64,000 nucleotides of DNA from Actinomyces ruminicola (GCF_900103885.1 NZ_FNIM01000014.1:1-64000), one strand, 5' to 3'. Positions 27,604 to 36,358 are shown, numbered from the stretch's first letter. The notes: generated from the letters alone by a model not told the origin. Program-made: numbers and translations.

Positions 27604-27656
27604 CCAACTTGGAAGTGATTTAGATCTTGACCAAAGTGGTGCAAATTGGGTTATGG
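27604..27656 (+). promoter_or_regulatory. Probable promoter of the permease-GH1 unit with candidate TetR sites
   Basis: -35 TTGACC (27627-27632), 18-bp spacer, -10 TTATGG (27651-27656), about 80 bp upstream of the permease start. Two similar near-palindromes, CCAACTTGG (27604-27612) and CCAAAGTGG (27631-27639), lie upstream of and overlapping the -35 and are candidate binding sites for the divergent TetR protein. Confidence 0.5.
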
Positions 27657-27735
27657 TGTTGCCCGCCAGGCGCCGCGGGCTCCGCGAGCGCGCCGTCGCC
27701 GGCACTGCCGCCGGCCGCACATCAAGGACGATCAG

Positions 27736-29103
27736 ATGAGTACCCCACCCCCCACTCGGCACGACGATGCCGACAACCCCTACGCCTCCGCCGTCGTGGA
27801 GGCCGACTACGCGCAGCAAGCCTCAGACCCCAGGCAACCCGCAGCCGCGACTTCGGAGGAGGCGGAGGCCGAGCGCATCGCCGCCAAGTTCGGCAACCCG
27901 CGCAAGACCATCTGGCTGGTGATCATCGCCGCCATCGGCGGCTACATCATGATGATGGGCATGGGCACGGCGCTCCAGTTGCGCCTGAGCGTCATCGACG
28001 AGGATCTCGCCACCCTGGTTTACTCTCGCGCCACCTCCCTGTCCGCCCTGCTCATGCTCGCCGTTGTTCCGATCGTCGGTGCCCTGAGCGACCGCACGCT
28101 CTCGCGCCTGGGCCGCCGTCGCCCCTGGATCGTTGGCGGCTACCTCGTCGCATTCGCCTGCTTCCTCATCATCGGCTCCTCCACGAGTTCCATCGTCATC
28201 ATCGCCGCCTACATCATCGGTATCGCCTCCGCCCAGGCCGGTTTCAACGCCTACTCCGTCATCCCCGTCGAGGGTGTCCCCGGCAACATGCGTGGACGCA
28301 TCATGGGCTTCATGGGCCTGTGCGGCGCGCTCGCCATGAGCGCTGGCTCGTACATCGCCGGTGCCCTCGTCGACATCTCCACCATCCTGCTCATGACCGT
28401 GCCGCCGGCACTCGCGATCATCACCGCCCTGCCGCTCCTGCTGCTCTACAAGGACCCACAGCACAGTCGCGAGGAGATTCCCCAGGGCGGCACTCTCGAC
28501 ATGTTCGCCCACATGTTTGTCAACCCGGTCAAGCACCCGAACTTCGGCATCGTCTGGCTCTCCCGCTTCCTCGCCGGTGCGGGCATGGCCGCCTTCCTCG
28601 GCTTCTTCGTCCTCTACCTCATCATCGGCCTGCACATGAGCCCCGCCGAGGCCGGTGCTCAGGCCGGTCACCTGTCCCTTATGAGCGCCCCTGTCTCCAT
28701 CGCGGTCTTCATGGGCTCAGGCTGGATCTCCGACAAGCTTGGCATGCTCAGGCCCCTCGTCGCCCTGGCCGCCATCATCATGGCGGCCGGCCTCATCATC
28801 GCCGCCACTTCTACCAGCGTTGCCGGCTTCACTGTTGCCTGGCTGGTCTTCGCCGTTGGCCAGCCCATGTACCTCACGGTGGACCTCGCCCTATGTGCCA
28901 AGGTTCTGCCCAACGAGGCCGACGCCGGCAAGGACATGGCCGTCTTCGGCCTCGCCCTCAACTTGGGAAATGTCCTTGTGCCAGCTGTTGCCCCGACGCT
29001 GCTCGGCCCGGCCTCAAACAACTACCCGCTGTTGTGGGGTGCTGCGGCCGCCCTCGTCTTTACCGGCGCCCTGCTGATGCCGCTCGTCAAGGGTGTCAAG
29101 TAA
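27736..29103 (+). CDS. MFS permease, glycoside-type, upstream of GH1
   Basis: A 455-residue membrane protein with a polar N-terminus of about 60 residues and then 12 hydrophobic segments. LSDRTLSRLGRRRPWIVGGY is the cytoplasmic loop typical of the GPH/SLC45-like sugar symporters, and GWISDKLGMLRPLV is the equivalent loop in the second half. It belongs to the same branch as the permease at 18130-19563. ATG 27736 is preceded by AAGGAC. The GH1 beta-glucosidase follows after 142 bp on the same strand, so it probably imports a beta-glucoside or the glucoside left after rhamnose removal (inference). Confidence 0.86.
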   Translation: MSTPPPTRHDDADNPYASAVVEADYAQQASDPRQPAAATSEEAEAERIAAKFGNPRKTIWLVIIAAIGGYIMMMGMGTALQLRLSVIDEDLATLVYSRATSLSALLMLAVVPIVGALSDRTLSRLGRRRPWIVGGYLVAFACFLIIGSSTSSIVIIAAYIIGIASAQAGFNAYSVIPVEGVPGNMRGRIMGFMGLCGALAMSAGSYIAGALVDISTILLMTVPPALAIITALPLLLLYKDPQHSREEIPQGGTLDMFAHMFVNPVKHPNFGIVWLSRFLAGAGMAAFLGFFVLYLIIGLHMSPAEAGAQAGHLSLMSAPVSIAVFMGSGWISDKLGMLRPLVALAAIIMAAGLIIAATSTSVAGFTVAWLVFAVGQPMYLTVDLALCAKVLPNEADAGKDMAVFGLALNLGNVLVPAVAPTLLGPASNNYPLLWGAAAALVFTGALLMPLVKGVK

Positions 29104-29245
29104 CCGGGACGACGGCGGTGGTCGGCGTCCGCGCCGGCTGCTGCCGTGCCCTTAAGCCGCCCCGCGAATCGCACGCAATTCCTTATGCGAGCCGCGCCGC
29201 CGTCGAGCCGGCCTGCTGAAGACAACGAACGGAGAGAGTCAACTC

Positions 29246-30544
29246 ATGACCATCCCTGCGCCCGCATCCACGTACACATCACCCACCACCCGCCGCACCC
29301 CCTTCCCCGAGGGCTTCCTCTGGGGCACCGCCACCGCCTCCCACCAGGTGGAGGGCGGCAACGTCAGCAACGACGTCTGGCTGTACGAGCACGTACCCGG
29401 CACCATGTACGCCGAGTCCTCCGGCGACGCCTGCGACCACTACAACCGCTACCGCGAGGACATCGCCCTGCTCGCCTCCCTGGGACTGAACGCATACCGC
29501 TTCTCCCTGGAGTGGAGCCGCATCGAGCCCGCCGAGGGTGAGTTCTCCGCCGTCGCCATCGCCCACTACCGGGACATGCTGCGCGCCTGCCACGAGCACG
29601 GGCTCACCCCGCTGGTCACCTACCACCACTTCACCTCCCCGCAGTGGCTGATCGCCCGCGGCGGCTGGGAGGACGCCGGCACCCCCGCCCTGTTCGCCCG
29701 CTACTGCCGCCGCGTCACGGAGGAGCTGGGCGACCTGTTCGACATCGCCTGCACCATGAACGAGCCCAACCTCGCCATCCTGCTCGGCGAGATGGGCATG
29801 TGCGAGCGCGAGCCCGCCCAGCGGCTCGGCAACCCCACCTGGGAGGGCGCCGCCCGCGCACTGGGGACGACGGCGGACAAGGTGGCCGGATTCCAGCTGT
29901 CGGCCACGCCCCAGGCCTTCGAGATCAAGTGCGCCGCGCACAAGGCCGCCGCCCGGGCCATAAAGGCCATCAAGCCGGAGATGCAGGTCGGCTGGACCCT
30001 GGCCAACTCCGACTTTCACGCCGCCCCCGGTGGCGAGGAGCGGGTCGCCCGACTGAACGAGGAGAACAATCTGCGCTATCTGCGCGTCAGCGAGGGCGAC
30101 GATTTCGTAGGCCTGCAGACCTACAACCGCACCGTGCTCGGTCCGGATGGGCCGGTGCCGCCGGCCGCGGGGGCGGTGCTCAACCAGGGTGGGGAGGAGA
30201 TCTGGCCCTGGGCCATCGGCGCCGTCGTCCGCCAGGCCTGGGACACCGTCCAAATGCCCATCTATGTCACCGAGAACGGGCTGAACACAGAGGACGACGC
30301 CCAGCGGGTCGACTTCCTGCGCACCGCCATCGGCGAGGTCGGCTCCGCTATTGCCGACGGCATCGATGTGCGCGGTTACATGTGCTGGTCGGCGATGGAC
30401 AACTTCGAGTGGATCTTCGGGTATGGCCCCAAGTTCGGCATCATCGCTGTCGACCGGGACACCCAGGTGCGCACGCCCAAGCCCAGCGCGCATCTGCTCG
30501 GGGAGATCGCCGAGACCAACGGCGCTAACCTGGACTGGAACTAA
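29246..30544 (+). CDS. GH1 family beta-glucosidase (or related beta-glycosidase)
   Basis: A 432-residue GH1 enzyme, close to the usual 440-470. The N-terminal signature FPEGFLWGTATASHQVEGG is present, then RFSLEWSRIEP. CTMNEPNLA near residue 172 holds the acid/base Glu and YVTENG near 345 holds the nucleophile Glu, so the active site is complete. No signal peptide; cytoplasmic. Start ATG 29246 follows GGAGAG. It lies in an apparent unit with the MFS permease and under the divergent TetR regulator. With the rhamnosidases nearby, it would remove the glucose of rutinoside- or neohesperidoside-type plant glycosides after the rhamnose is gone (inference). 6-phospho-beta-glucosidase activity is unlikely, as the partner is not a PTS. 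Confidence 0.93.
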   Translation: MTIPAPASTYTSPTTRRTPFPEGFLWGTATASHQVEGGNVSNDVWLYEHVPGTMYAESSGDACDHYNRYREDIALLASLGLNAYRFSLEWSRIEPAEGEFSAVAIAHYRDMLRACHEHGLTPLVTYHHFTSPQWLIARGGWEDAGTPALFARYCRRVTEELGDLFDIACTMNEPNLAILLGEMGMCEREPAQRLGNPTWEGAARALGTTADKVAGFQLSATPQAFEIKCAAHKAAARAIKAIKPEMQVGWTLANSDFHAAPGGEERVARLNEENNLRYLRVSEGDDFVGLQTYNRTVLGPDGPVPPAAGAVLNQGGEEIWPWAIGAVVRQAWDTVQMPIYVTENGLNTEDDAQRVDFLRTAIGEVGSAIADGIDVRGYMCWSAMDNFEWIFGYGPKFGIIAVDRDTQVRTPKPSAHLLGEIAETNGANLDWN

Positions 30545-30585
30545 GGCGTCGAGCGACTATTTGAAGCTCTGCGGCCCGGCGACCT

Positions 30586-30783
30586 GTGCGGTGGTCGGGC
30601 CACTCTGCTTTCCCCGCCGAGGGCGAGTCCTGGAACAGGCAGCGCCGGGCACCGCGGGATGAGCGTGACGCGGTGGACTCACACGACCGCGATGCGATTG
30701 TGGCCGCCATGGAGCGGTGGGACAACAACCTCGAGTTACTTCGCCATGCGCGTTCTACTGCCCGATCAGTTGAAGCGGCGTAA
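30586..30783 (+). pseudogene. Probable antitoxin remnant of a zeta-type toxin-antitoxin pair
   Basis: The last 42 codons (RDERDAVDSHDRDAIVAAMERW, then DNNLELLRHARST) form an acidic helical stretch. The stop TAA overlaps the ATG of the zeta-toxin remnant (TAATG at 30781-30785), a typical antitoxin-toxin coupling. The upstream part of the frame has no ribosome site and no recognisable DNA-binding domain, so the gene is probably truncated at its 5' end. Called mainly from its position before the toxin. Confidence 0.45.
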
Positions 30784-31521
30784 TGGATGAAGTGACTTCT
30801 CGTAGAGCCTGGACACTGGCCCGGGCCGACCTGTTCGCTGGGGGCCCTCCGTCATCGTCACCGGTGCTGCTGTCGGTCGGGGCTCAGCCGGGTGCTGGGA
30901 AGACTCAGGCGATTGACGCCGTTATGCGCAAGCTCTACCCGGGTGAGTCCTTCGTCTAGGTGATCGGCGACGACTTGCGACAGTTCCATCCCGACTTTCC
31001 CGCCCTGTCCCGCTCCTCGGGTGGTAGTGCTGGGCGTGAGCGCCTTCGGCTCCTGGACGGGATGCATGGACCGCTGTCTCTCCGCGCTGGAGACGGGCAG
31101 GGCCGCACGCGGGACGCCGTTGGCGGCCCACAACGCGGGCCCGATGGGAACACCACAGACCCTGCTGGCAGCGGCGTCGAGTCCTGAGGTGCGCCGGCTG
31201 TCGATCGTGGACTGCACGGGCATGGTCCACTACGACAACACCCGGAGCAGCAATGGCGAGTGGACGCGGCCCGAGCGCGCCGTCGCGGTGCTTACCGAGT
31301 TGCGCAGCCGGCCCGGTGACTCGGCTGGGAGGCTCGCCCGGGTCGACTCGCTCGCCGTGCGCGCGGAGATGCTGAAGGCGGTGCCGCTTGTGCATGAGGG
31401 CATCGCTCACGCCCGACGACTGGCCGGAACGCGTCCTGTACGCTCGAAGGCGGATGTACTCGGGCAGATCGCGGAGCGAAGCAAACGGTGGGGTCAGACG
31501 GGCCAGCCCGGTCTCGAGTAA
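30783..31521 (+). pseudogene. Decayed zeta-toxin-like kinase
   Basis: The frame from ATG 30783 gives VLLSVGAQPGAGKTQAIDAV, with the Walker A motif GAQPGAGKT of zeta toxins (kinases acting on UDP-sugar peptidoglycan precursors). An in-frame TAG at 30957-30959 interrupts it. In the same frame right after the stop comes VIGDDLRQFHPDFPAL, the conserved Asp-containing zeta segment. The frame is then lost, and the C-terminal part, VRRLSIVDCTGMVHYDNTR, continues in another frame to a TAA at 31519-31521. So one nonsense mutation and at least one frameshift inactivate it. Confidence 0.75.
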
Positions 31522-31579
31522 CCAAGTCGGCGTCGCGACCGACCCAACCGATCGCTGTGATGGGATTACTCAACAAGAA

Positions 31580-31605
31580 GGGCGAGGACTTCTTCGTCCT
31601 CGCCC
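31580..31605 (-). terminator. Rho-independent terminator of the small gene at 31687-31779
   Basis: A perfect 10-bp stem (GGGCGAGGAC at 31580-31589, complement at 31596-31605) with a 6-base loop. Read on the minus strand it is followed by TTCTTGTT, a fair U-rich tract. It lies about 80 bp downstream of the small gene's stop. Confidence 0.65.
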
Positions 31606-31686
31606 TGTGTTTCCGTGGCCTTACGGCCGTCGCGGGAGCGCCCGCGAGGTGTTCCGCCTCAGGCGGTCACCTTGTTGCAGTCGCTT

Positions 31687-31779
31687 TCAGCGCTGCTCGT
31701 TCTCGGCGGCAATCGCACGCTCGAGCTCACGCTCGCGGGCGGCAGCGGCGCGGACGGCCAGATCGATGTCGAAGAACAT
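31687..31779 (-). CDS. Small hypothetical protein (30 aa)
   Basis: ATG 31779 to TGA 31687-31689, preceded by AAAGGAACC about 5-10 bases upstream on the minus strand and followed by a convincing terminator at 31580-31605. The product begins MFFDIDLAVRAAAARERELE and is predicted to be one amphipathic, highly charged helix (Glu/Arg-rich) with no membrane segment. Its own ribosome site and terminator argue for a real short gene, but I know no family. About 70 bp upstream on the minus strand is the palindrome ACCGATCGGT (31862-31871), a possible regulator site. Confidence 0.45.
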   Translation of the reverse strand: MFFDIDLAVRAAAARERELERAIAAENEQR

Positions 31780-32294
31780 GTTCGGTTCCTTTCGGTTGAG
31801 TTCTCCCGGCCGGTTCTCCGACCGGGGTCGGCTGGCTGTTCCTGCCGACGCCCATAAATGTACCGATCGGTCGGCCCCAGTTCCAGCCCGGAGGCTGTGC
31901 AGTCTGTCATGCTTGCAGTAACGATCTGAAACATGTTGCGGTGTATTGCAGCCGCAGTCGTAGGCGGGCGATGGGCGGCCGCAACCTCGGCGCAACTGTG
32001 TAAGACGGTTGTCGAGTGCAGGGTGGCTGGGTCTGATCGGTGGGTGTTGCTGGCCTGGCACTGCTGTCCGCACACGGGAGTTGTCAGGACGAATTCGTAC
32101 GATTCAGGTTAATCGTTGGAATAGCGGCGAATCGGCAGGTCGGCTTGAAAACCGTCGAGGTGCTCCCGTGTGCGGCGAGGGCCGCGCCGCACACGGGAGC
32201 ACCTCCACCGGTTCCGGCCCGACAGGCAAAACCGCGGAATCATGCGGATTGCGGATTCTAGCTGGAGTCGTTAGTGTGCGCCGTTGGTGTTCGC
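31780..32294. other. 515-bp intergenic region with hairpins
   Basis: Contains the upstream region of the 30-aa gene, the palindrome ACCGATCGGT (31862-31871), a stray GCACACGGGAG (near 32068), the strong hairpin at 32157-32205 and CGGAATCATGCGG (near 32236), which matches the core of the 126-bp elements but lacks their ends. No open frame here has coding support. Confidence 0.5.
32157..32205. repeat. CTCCCGTGTGC hairpin (copy 2), perfect 21-bp stem
   Basis: Two perfectly complementary 21-base arms (32157-32177 and 32185-32205) with a 7-base loop. The arm contains TGCTCCCGTGTGCGGCG, also found at 23152-23168. It lies about 90 bp beyond the stop of rhamnosidase 3, so it may act as its terminator or protect the transcript end, but there is no U-tract. 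Confidence 0.7.
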
Positions 32295-35213
32295 CTACGC
32301 CACCAGCACCGTCTGTCCGCTGGACAGCTCGCGCCGACTGCCGTCGGGCGTCACCAGCTCCCCGGTGACCCCGGCCGGCAGGCTGATCTCGTAGCGCACC
32401 GGAATGCCCGAGACGGTGGAGTCCGCATCCCCGGAACCGGCTTCGGGCACGTCACCGGCGGCCCGCTCCCAGGCGACCTCCACCCGGCCGAAGGGCGTCT
32501 CGCGGTGCGCCCGCGCCCAAGACACCGGGCCGTCGGTCAACGCTGCCACCCGCACCCGCCGGTAGCCGGGCTCGGCGGGGGCGATCCCGCCCAGGCGCCG
32601 GAACAACCAGTCGTCCACGCAGCCGAAGGCGTAGTGGTTGAAGCTCATCGCCCCCACGGTCCCGTCCGGGGCAACGGCATCCCACGACTCCCAGATCGTC
32701 GTGGCCCCCTCGGCCACCTCGTACAGCCAGGACGGCACCGTGTCCTGCATGAGCACCGCCCAGGCCACGTCCGCGCTCCCGGACTCGACCAGCACATCCA
32801 GCAGGAACGGTACCGACAGGAAGCCGGTGTCCAGGTGGTCGCCCGCCTGGCGCACGAGCCGCACCAGCCGCTCCGCCACCGCCCGACGCCGCGCGCCGCC
32901 GTCCGGATCACCGGCGGCGACGATGTCGAAGGCGAGCGCCAGCACGTACATCCCCTGCAGGTCCGGCTCCATGGCGCCATCTGTGCCGATGTACTCCGCG
33001 GCCACCGCCGCCCGCACCGCCTCCCAGCGCTCCCGGTAGGCGGCCGCGTCGTCGTCGCGGCCGAGCACCTCCGCCACCTCGGCCAGCGTGCGCAGCGCCT
33101 CGGCGTGGAAGGCGGCGCCGACGAACTCGCTGGTCAGGTGCGGCGCGGTCATGATCGCGTCCGGCGCCCCACTGGCCAGGGTGGAGGGCGCCAGCCAGTC
33201 CCCGAAGTGCATGCGCGAGTTCCACAGCAGCCGCTGCCTCGTGGCCGTTTCCGCATCGAGCCGCTCCCAGCCGGTGGTGCGGTCGGTGTCCTCCCAGTCG
33301 CCGCCGCGCAGGCGCGGCGGCAGCTCGGTGGCGGCCTGGCGGGACTGCATCTCCACCCAGGCCTGCATGGCCGGGTAGTTGGCGCGCAGCGTGTCGGTGT
33401 CCCCGTAGCGCTCCCACAGGGTCAGCGGCACGCGGATGATGGCGTCGCCCCAGCCGGCCGCGGCAGTGATGCCGCCGATGCCGGGCTGCCCCTCCATGGC
33501 GGCCTGCCGGGGCGCGAAGGGGGAGATGATGACCACGCGGCCGTCGTCGTGCTGGTCGGCGCGGACGTTGCGCAGCCAGCGGGCCAGGAAGGTGTGCACC
33601 TGGGCGTTGTTGGTGGCCGCCGGGGCGAAGACCTGGATGTCGCCGGTCCAGCCGACCCGCTCGCGCTGGGGGCAGTCGGTGGGAATGGACAGGAAGTTGG
33701 CGCGCTGGGACCACACCGTGTTGGCGTGCAGCCGGGTCAGGCGCGCATCGGAGCAGGCGAAGTCGCCCGCCGCCTCCAGGTCCGAACCAATGACGACGGC
33801 GATCGCGTCCCGCGTGTGCAGCTCGCCGGGGTAGCCGGTCACCCGCGCGTAGCGGAAGCCGTGGAAGGTGAAGGTCGGCTCGTAGGTCTCGGGGGCCTGC
33901 GGCGTGCCGGTGCCGGCCATGATCCAGACGTCGCGCTGGTCCTTGTTCGGTCCCTGCACGTTGGAGAAGAAGTTGCCGTCGGCGGCCAGGTGCTCGGAGT
34001 GCTCCAGGGTGATCTCGGTGCCGGCCGGGCCGACGGCGCGCAGCCGCACCCGCCCGGCGATCACCTGTCCGAAGTCCAGCACCGTCTCCCCGGCCGGAGT
34101 GGTGATCACCCGTGCGGTGGGCAGCTCCGTCAGCCGTCTGACGGGCTCGCCCCGGAAGGGTTCCAGGGCGGTCGCCGGGTCTAGCCCGACGCCGGGGATG
34201 ATCCGCACCGGGTCCCAGGCGGAGTCGTCGAAGCCGGGGGAGTCCCAGCCGGCGACGGCGGGAGTCAGCCGGTCGTCGCGCTTCTCACCGATCATGATGT
34301 CGCTGTAGCGCAGCGGCCCGGACTCGGTGGAGCGGGCGGTGGAGTCCGGCCCCCAGGTCTCGCGGGTGCCGTCGGCCCGGGTGAGCGAAAGCTGCCACCA
34401 GCCGCGCAGCAGGGTGCCGTACTGGCCGGACTCCCCGGTGATGGTGGCCCGGCCGGCGAACCAGCCGTCGCCCAGGCGCAGGCCGAGGGTGTGCGGCCGC
34501 GGCTCCCCGGCGGGGTCGGCGAGGAGCGCGGTGACGTCGTGGACCTCGAACTCGGTGTAGGCGTGGTAGCTGGTCCAGCCCGGCGCCAGCACCGTGCCAC
34601 CCACCGGGGTGCCGTCGATGGTTGCCTCAACCACGCCCTGGGCGCTGAGGAACAGGCGGGCGCGGGTGATGGGGGCGGCGTCGGCGGAGCGGGGCAGGTC
34701 CTGGCGGATGAGCTTGACCGGGTGCAGCCGCTGGCCGGCGGGCTGGGGGTCGCGCGGCGCGAACAGGGTGGCGAAGGACGCGGGCGGCTCCAGTTCCACC
34801 GGCGTCTGCGTAGGCTCCACCCAGTCGGCGACGACGTCGGCCCTGTCCAGCAGGGAGGTGGAGAAGGTCGACTCTGCCCACGGCGAGGGCGCTGCCTCTG
34901 GGGCGGAGCCGGTCCAGACGCGCACCCGCCAGGCGTAGTCCGTATCGGAGCCGAGGGGCTCACCGCCGTAGGGCAGCCATGGCGAGGCAGGCGGGTCGGG
35001 GATCCCCGCGCGGCCGGTGGCCCATACCGGCGGCTCGAGCGGGACGCCGGCTGCCGGGTCGAGACGACGTACCTCGACCTCGAAGGCGGTTGCGGGCGCC
35101 TCGCCGGGCACCTGCCACGCGAGCACCGGCCGAGGTACGGCTACGCCCAGCGGGGCGTGCTGGTGGTCGACGGTCAGGCGGATGGGGGCCGGGGCGGTCC
35201 GGTCGGTGCTCAT
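32295..35213 (-). CDS. Alpha-L-rhamnosidase, GH78 (copy 3, divergent subtype)
   Basis: A 972-residue GH78 enzyme without a signal peptide. The general-acid block reads TDCPQRERVGWTGDIQVF near residue 516. It is one residue shorter than the RDERLGW form of copies 1 and 2, so this enzyme belongs to a different GH78 subgroup and may prefer other rhamnosides. The base region is TTIWESWDAVAPDG near 840. Start ATG 35213 with AAGGAG about 8 bases upstream. It lies 320 bp downstream of rhaD on the same strand, but two repeat elements separate them and no TGAAACG operator is found upstream, so it is probably transcribed independently of the other two rhamnosidases. Confidence 0.91.
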   Translation of the reverse strand: MSTDRTAPAPIRLTVDHQHAPLGVAVPRPVLAWQVPGEAPATAFEVEVRRLDPAAGVPLEPPVWATGRAGIPDPPASPWLPYGGEPLGSDTDYAWRVRVWTGSAPEAAPSPWAESTFSTSLLDRADVVADWVEPTQTPVELEPPASFATLFAPRDPQPAGQRLHPVKLIRQDLPRSADAAPITRARLFLSAQGVVEATIDGTPVGGTVLAPGWTSYHAYTEFEVHDVTALLADPAGEPRPHTLGLRLGDGWFAGRATITGESGQYGTLLRGWWQLSLTRADGTRETWGPDSTARSTESGPLRYSDIMIGEKRDDRLTPAVAGWDSPGFDDSAWDPVRIIPGVGLDPATALEPFRGEPVRRLTELPTARVITTPAGETVLDFGQVIAGRVRLRAVGPAGTEITLEHSEHLAADGNFFSNVQGPNKDQRDVWIMAGTGTPQAPETYEPTFTFHGFRYARVTGYPGELHTRDAIAVVIGSDLEAAGDFACSDARLTRLHANTVWSQRANFLSIPTDCPQRERVGWTGDIQVFAPAATNNAQVHTFLARWLRNVRADQHDDGRVVIISPFAPRQAAMEGQPGIGGITAAAGWGDAIIRVPLTLWERYGDTDTLRANYPAMQAWVEMQSRQAATELPPRLRGGDWEDTDRTTGWERLDAETATRQRLLWNSRMHFGDWLAPSTLASGAPDAIMTAPHLTSEFVGAAFHAEALRTLAEVAEVLGRDDDAAAYRERWEAVRAAVAAEYIGTDGAMEPDLQGMYVLALAFDIVAAGDPDGGARRRAVAERLVRLVRQAGDHLDTGFLSVPFLLDVLVESGSADVAWAVLMQDTVPSWLYEVAEGATTIWESWDAVAPDGTVGAMSFNHYAFGCVDDWLFRRLGGIAPAEPGYRRVRVAALTDGPVSWARAHRETPFGRVEVAWERAAGDVPEAGSGDADSTVSGIPVRYEISLPAGVTGELVTPDGSRRELSSGQTVLVA

Positions 35214-35269
35214 GGGGACTCCTTAGTCCGGGGGCTTGCGGGGCGGAATGGACGGTCCGGGGTTCGCAA

Positions 35270-35395
35270 AAGTGTCCGGATTCGGGACAAACGGGCCGCT
35301 GACACTGAAACACGATTTGTAGAGCCTTGGAATCATGCGGTTTCTGTTCCGGCCTCGCGGGCACTCACCGTCGTTTGTCCGGGATTTTGACAATC
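35270..35395 (+). repeat. 126-bp MITE-like element, copy C (most diverged)
   Basis: It aligns without gaps to copies A and B: TGTCC near the left end, ACAAACGGG, the invariant core TTGGAATCATGCGG (35327-35340) at the same offset, and GTCGTTTGTCC ... GACAATC at the right end. Outside these blocks it is diverged. It lies 56 bp upstream of rhamnosidase 3 and just beyond the 23-bp array next to rhaD. Confidence 0.7.
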
Positions 35396-35450
35396 TGGAC
35401 ACTGCTGCGGGGTCGGTTGACCCGGTTGTGGGGCAACCGACCCCGTCCCG

Positions 35451-35520
35451 CGAGTGTCGACCGATCTCGGCACGTAACTTCTACCGATCTCGGCACGTCA
35501 CTTCTACCGATCTCGGTGGG
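35451..35520 (+). repeat. 23-bp phased repeat array 2 (three units)
   Basis: ACCGATCTCGG starts at 35460, 35483 and 35506 (23-bp phase). CACGTAACTTCT and CACGTCACTTCT separate the units. The right border is GGTGGGAGGGGG, and the array ends 14-18 bp before the stop codon of rhaD. Left border GAGTGTCG. Confidence 0.85.
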
Positions 35521-35533
35521 AGGGGGTGGCGGG

Positions 35534-36358
35534 TCAGAACAGGTCGGTGTCGACGTTGAAGGTCTCGACGACGGCGCGCAGCTCCTCGTCGGTGACGCCC
35601 TCGCCCAGGCCGCCCGCCATGATGTTGCGGACCTCGTACATGGCACCGGTCTCGGCGTACTCGACCTTGTCCACGGCGGCCAGCGGGGCGAGGTCGGAGC
35701 GGACCATGATGCCGTGCTTGGACCACAGCACGATCACGTGGTCGCGCAGGGCGCGCACATTGTTCTCCATGAGGGTGGCCGATCCGGGCACCATGAAGTC
35801 GAGCACCTCGATGCCCTGGGGCAACTGCACGATGGTCTCCGGCTCCCAGCGCAGGATGCGGCGGTTGAAGTCCGCCGTGTTGCGGATGTCCTTGATGTGG
35901 GAGAGCTGGACCAGGTAGGGCGGCTGGGCGTGGATGACGGCCTGGAAGTCCACGCCGCGCTGGGCCACCTGGTCGTTGTGGACCGCCAGGTGGGAGTTGA
36001 ACTCGCTGGTGGGGCGCACGTAGGCGCGGTCCGGGTGGGTGTACCAGGTGCCGGTGAGGCCGCCATCGTCGACGACGAAGGCGGACACGTTCGCCTCCGG
36101 GGCGTCGGCGACGTCGCGCAGGCGGCAGCCCGAGCCGGTGACCAGCACGGTGCGGCCGGCCAGCGCCGGGGCGGGCAGCGGCAGCTCGGTGCCGGGGGCG
36201 GCCTGGGGGAAGCGGTCGGCCAGACCCAGCTGCTCGGCGGAGGCGTTTATGGACACGGAGATGTTCCCGGCACCGGCCTCGACGGCGCCCATGTGGTCCA
36301 GGCGGCGTCCGGCGGCGCCCATCTGGGTGAGGATCTCTGCCAGGGTCATGGTGGTCAC
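35534..36358 (-). CDS. rhaD: Rhamnulose-1-phosphate aldolase (class II)
   Basis: A 274-residue class II aldolase, the same length as E. coli RhaD, splitting L-rhamnulose 1-phosphate into dihydroxyacetone phosphate and L-lactaldehyde. GAGNISVSI and SGSGCRLRDV-type loops bind the phosphate end. TSEFNSHLAVH contains the expected catalytic Glu. The zinc motif, normally H-x-H, reads VIHAQPPYLVQL here, so the second ligand is Gln, while the later His is present in WSKHGIMVRS. Last gene of the rha operon, 48 bp after rhaB. Start ATG 36358. The name is supported strongly by context; the altered ligand leaves some doubt about metal binding. Confidence 0.88.
   Translation of the reverse strand: MTTMTLAEILTQMGAAGRRLDHMGAVEAGAGNISVSINASAEQLGLADRFPQAAPGTELPLPAPALAGRTVLVTGSGCRLRDVADAPEANVSAFVVDDGGLTGTWYTHPDRAYVRPTSEFNSHLAVHNDQVAQRGVDFQAVIHAQPPYLVQLSHIKDIRNTADFNRRILRWEPETIVQLPQGIEVLDFMVPGSATLMENNVRALRDHVIVLWSKHGIMVRSDLAPLAAVDKVEYAETGAMYEVRNIMAGGLGEGVTDEELRAVVETFNVDTDLF

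Noticed and set aside
27627-29219. Alternative 530-codon frame overlapping the MFS permease
   Set aside because: Arg/His/Pro-rich shadow; the permease frame has clear membrane segments and loop motifs.
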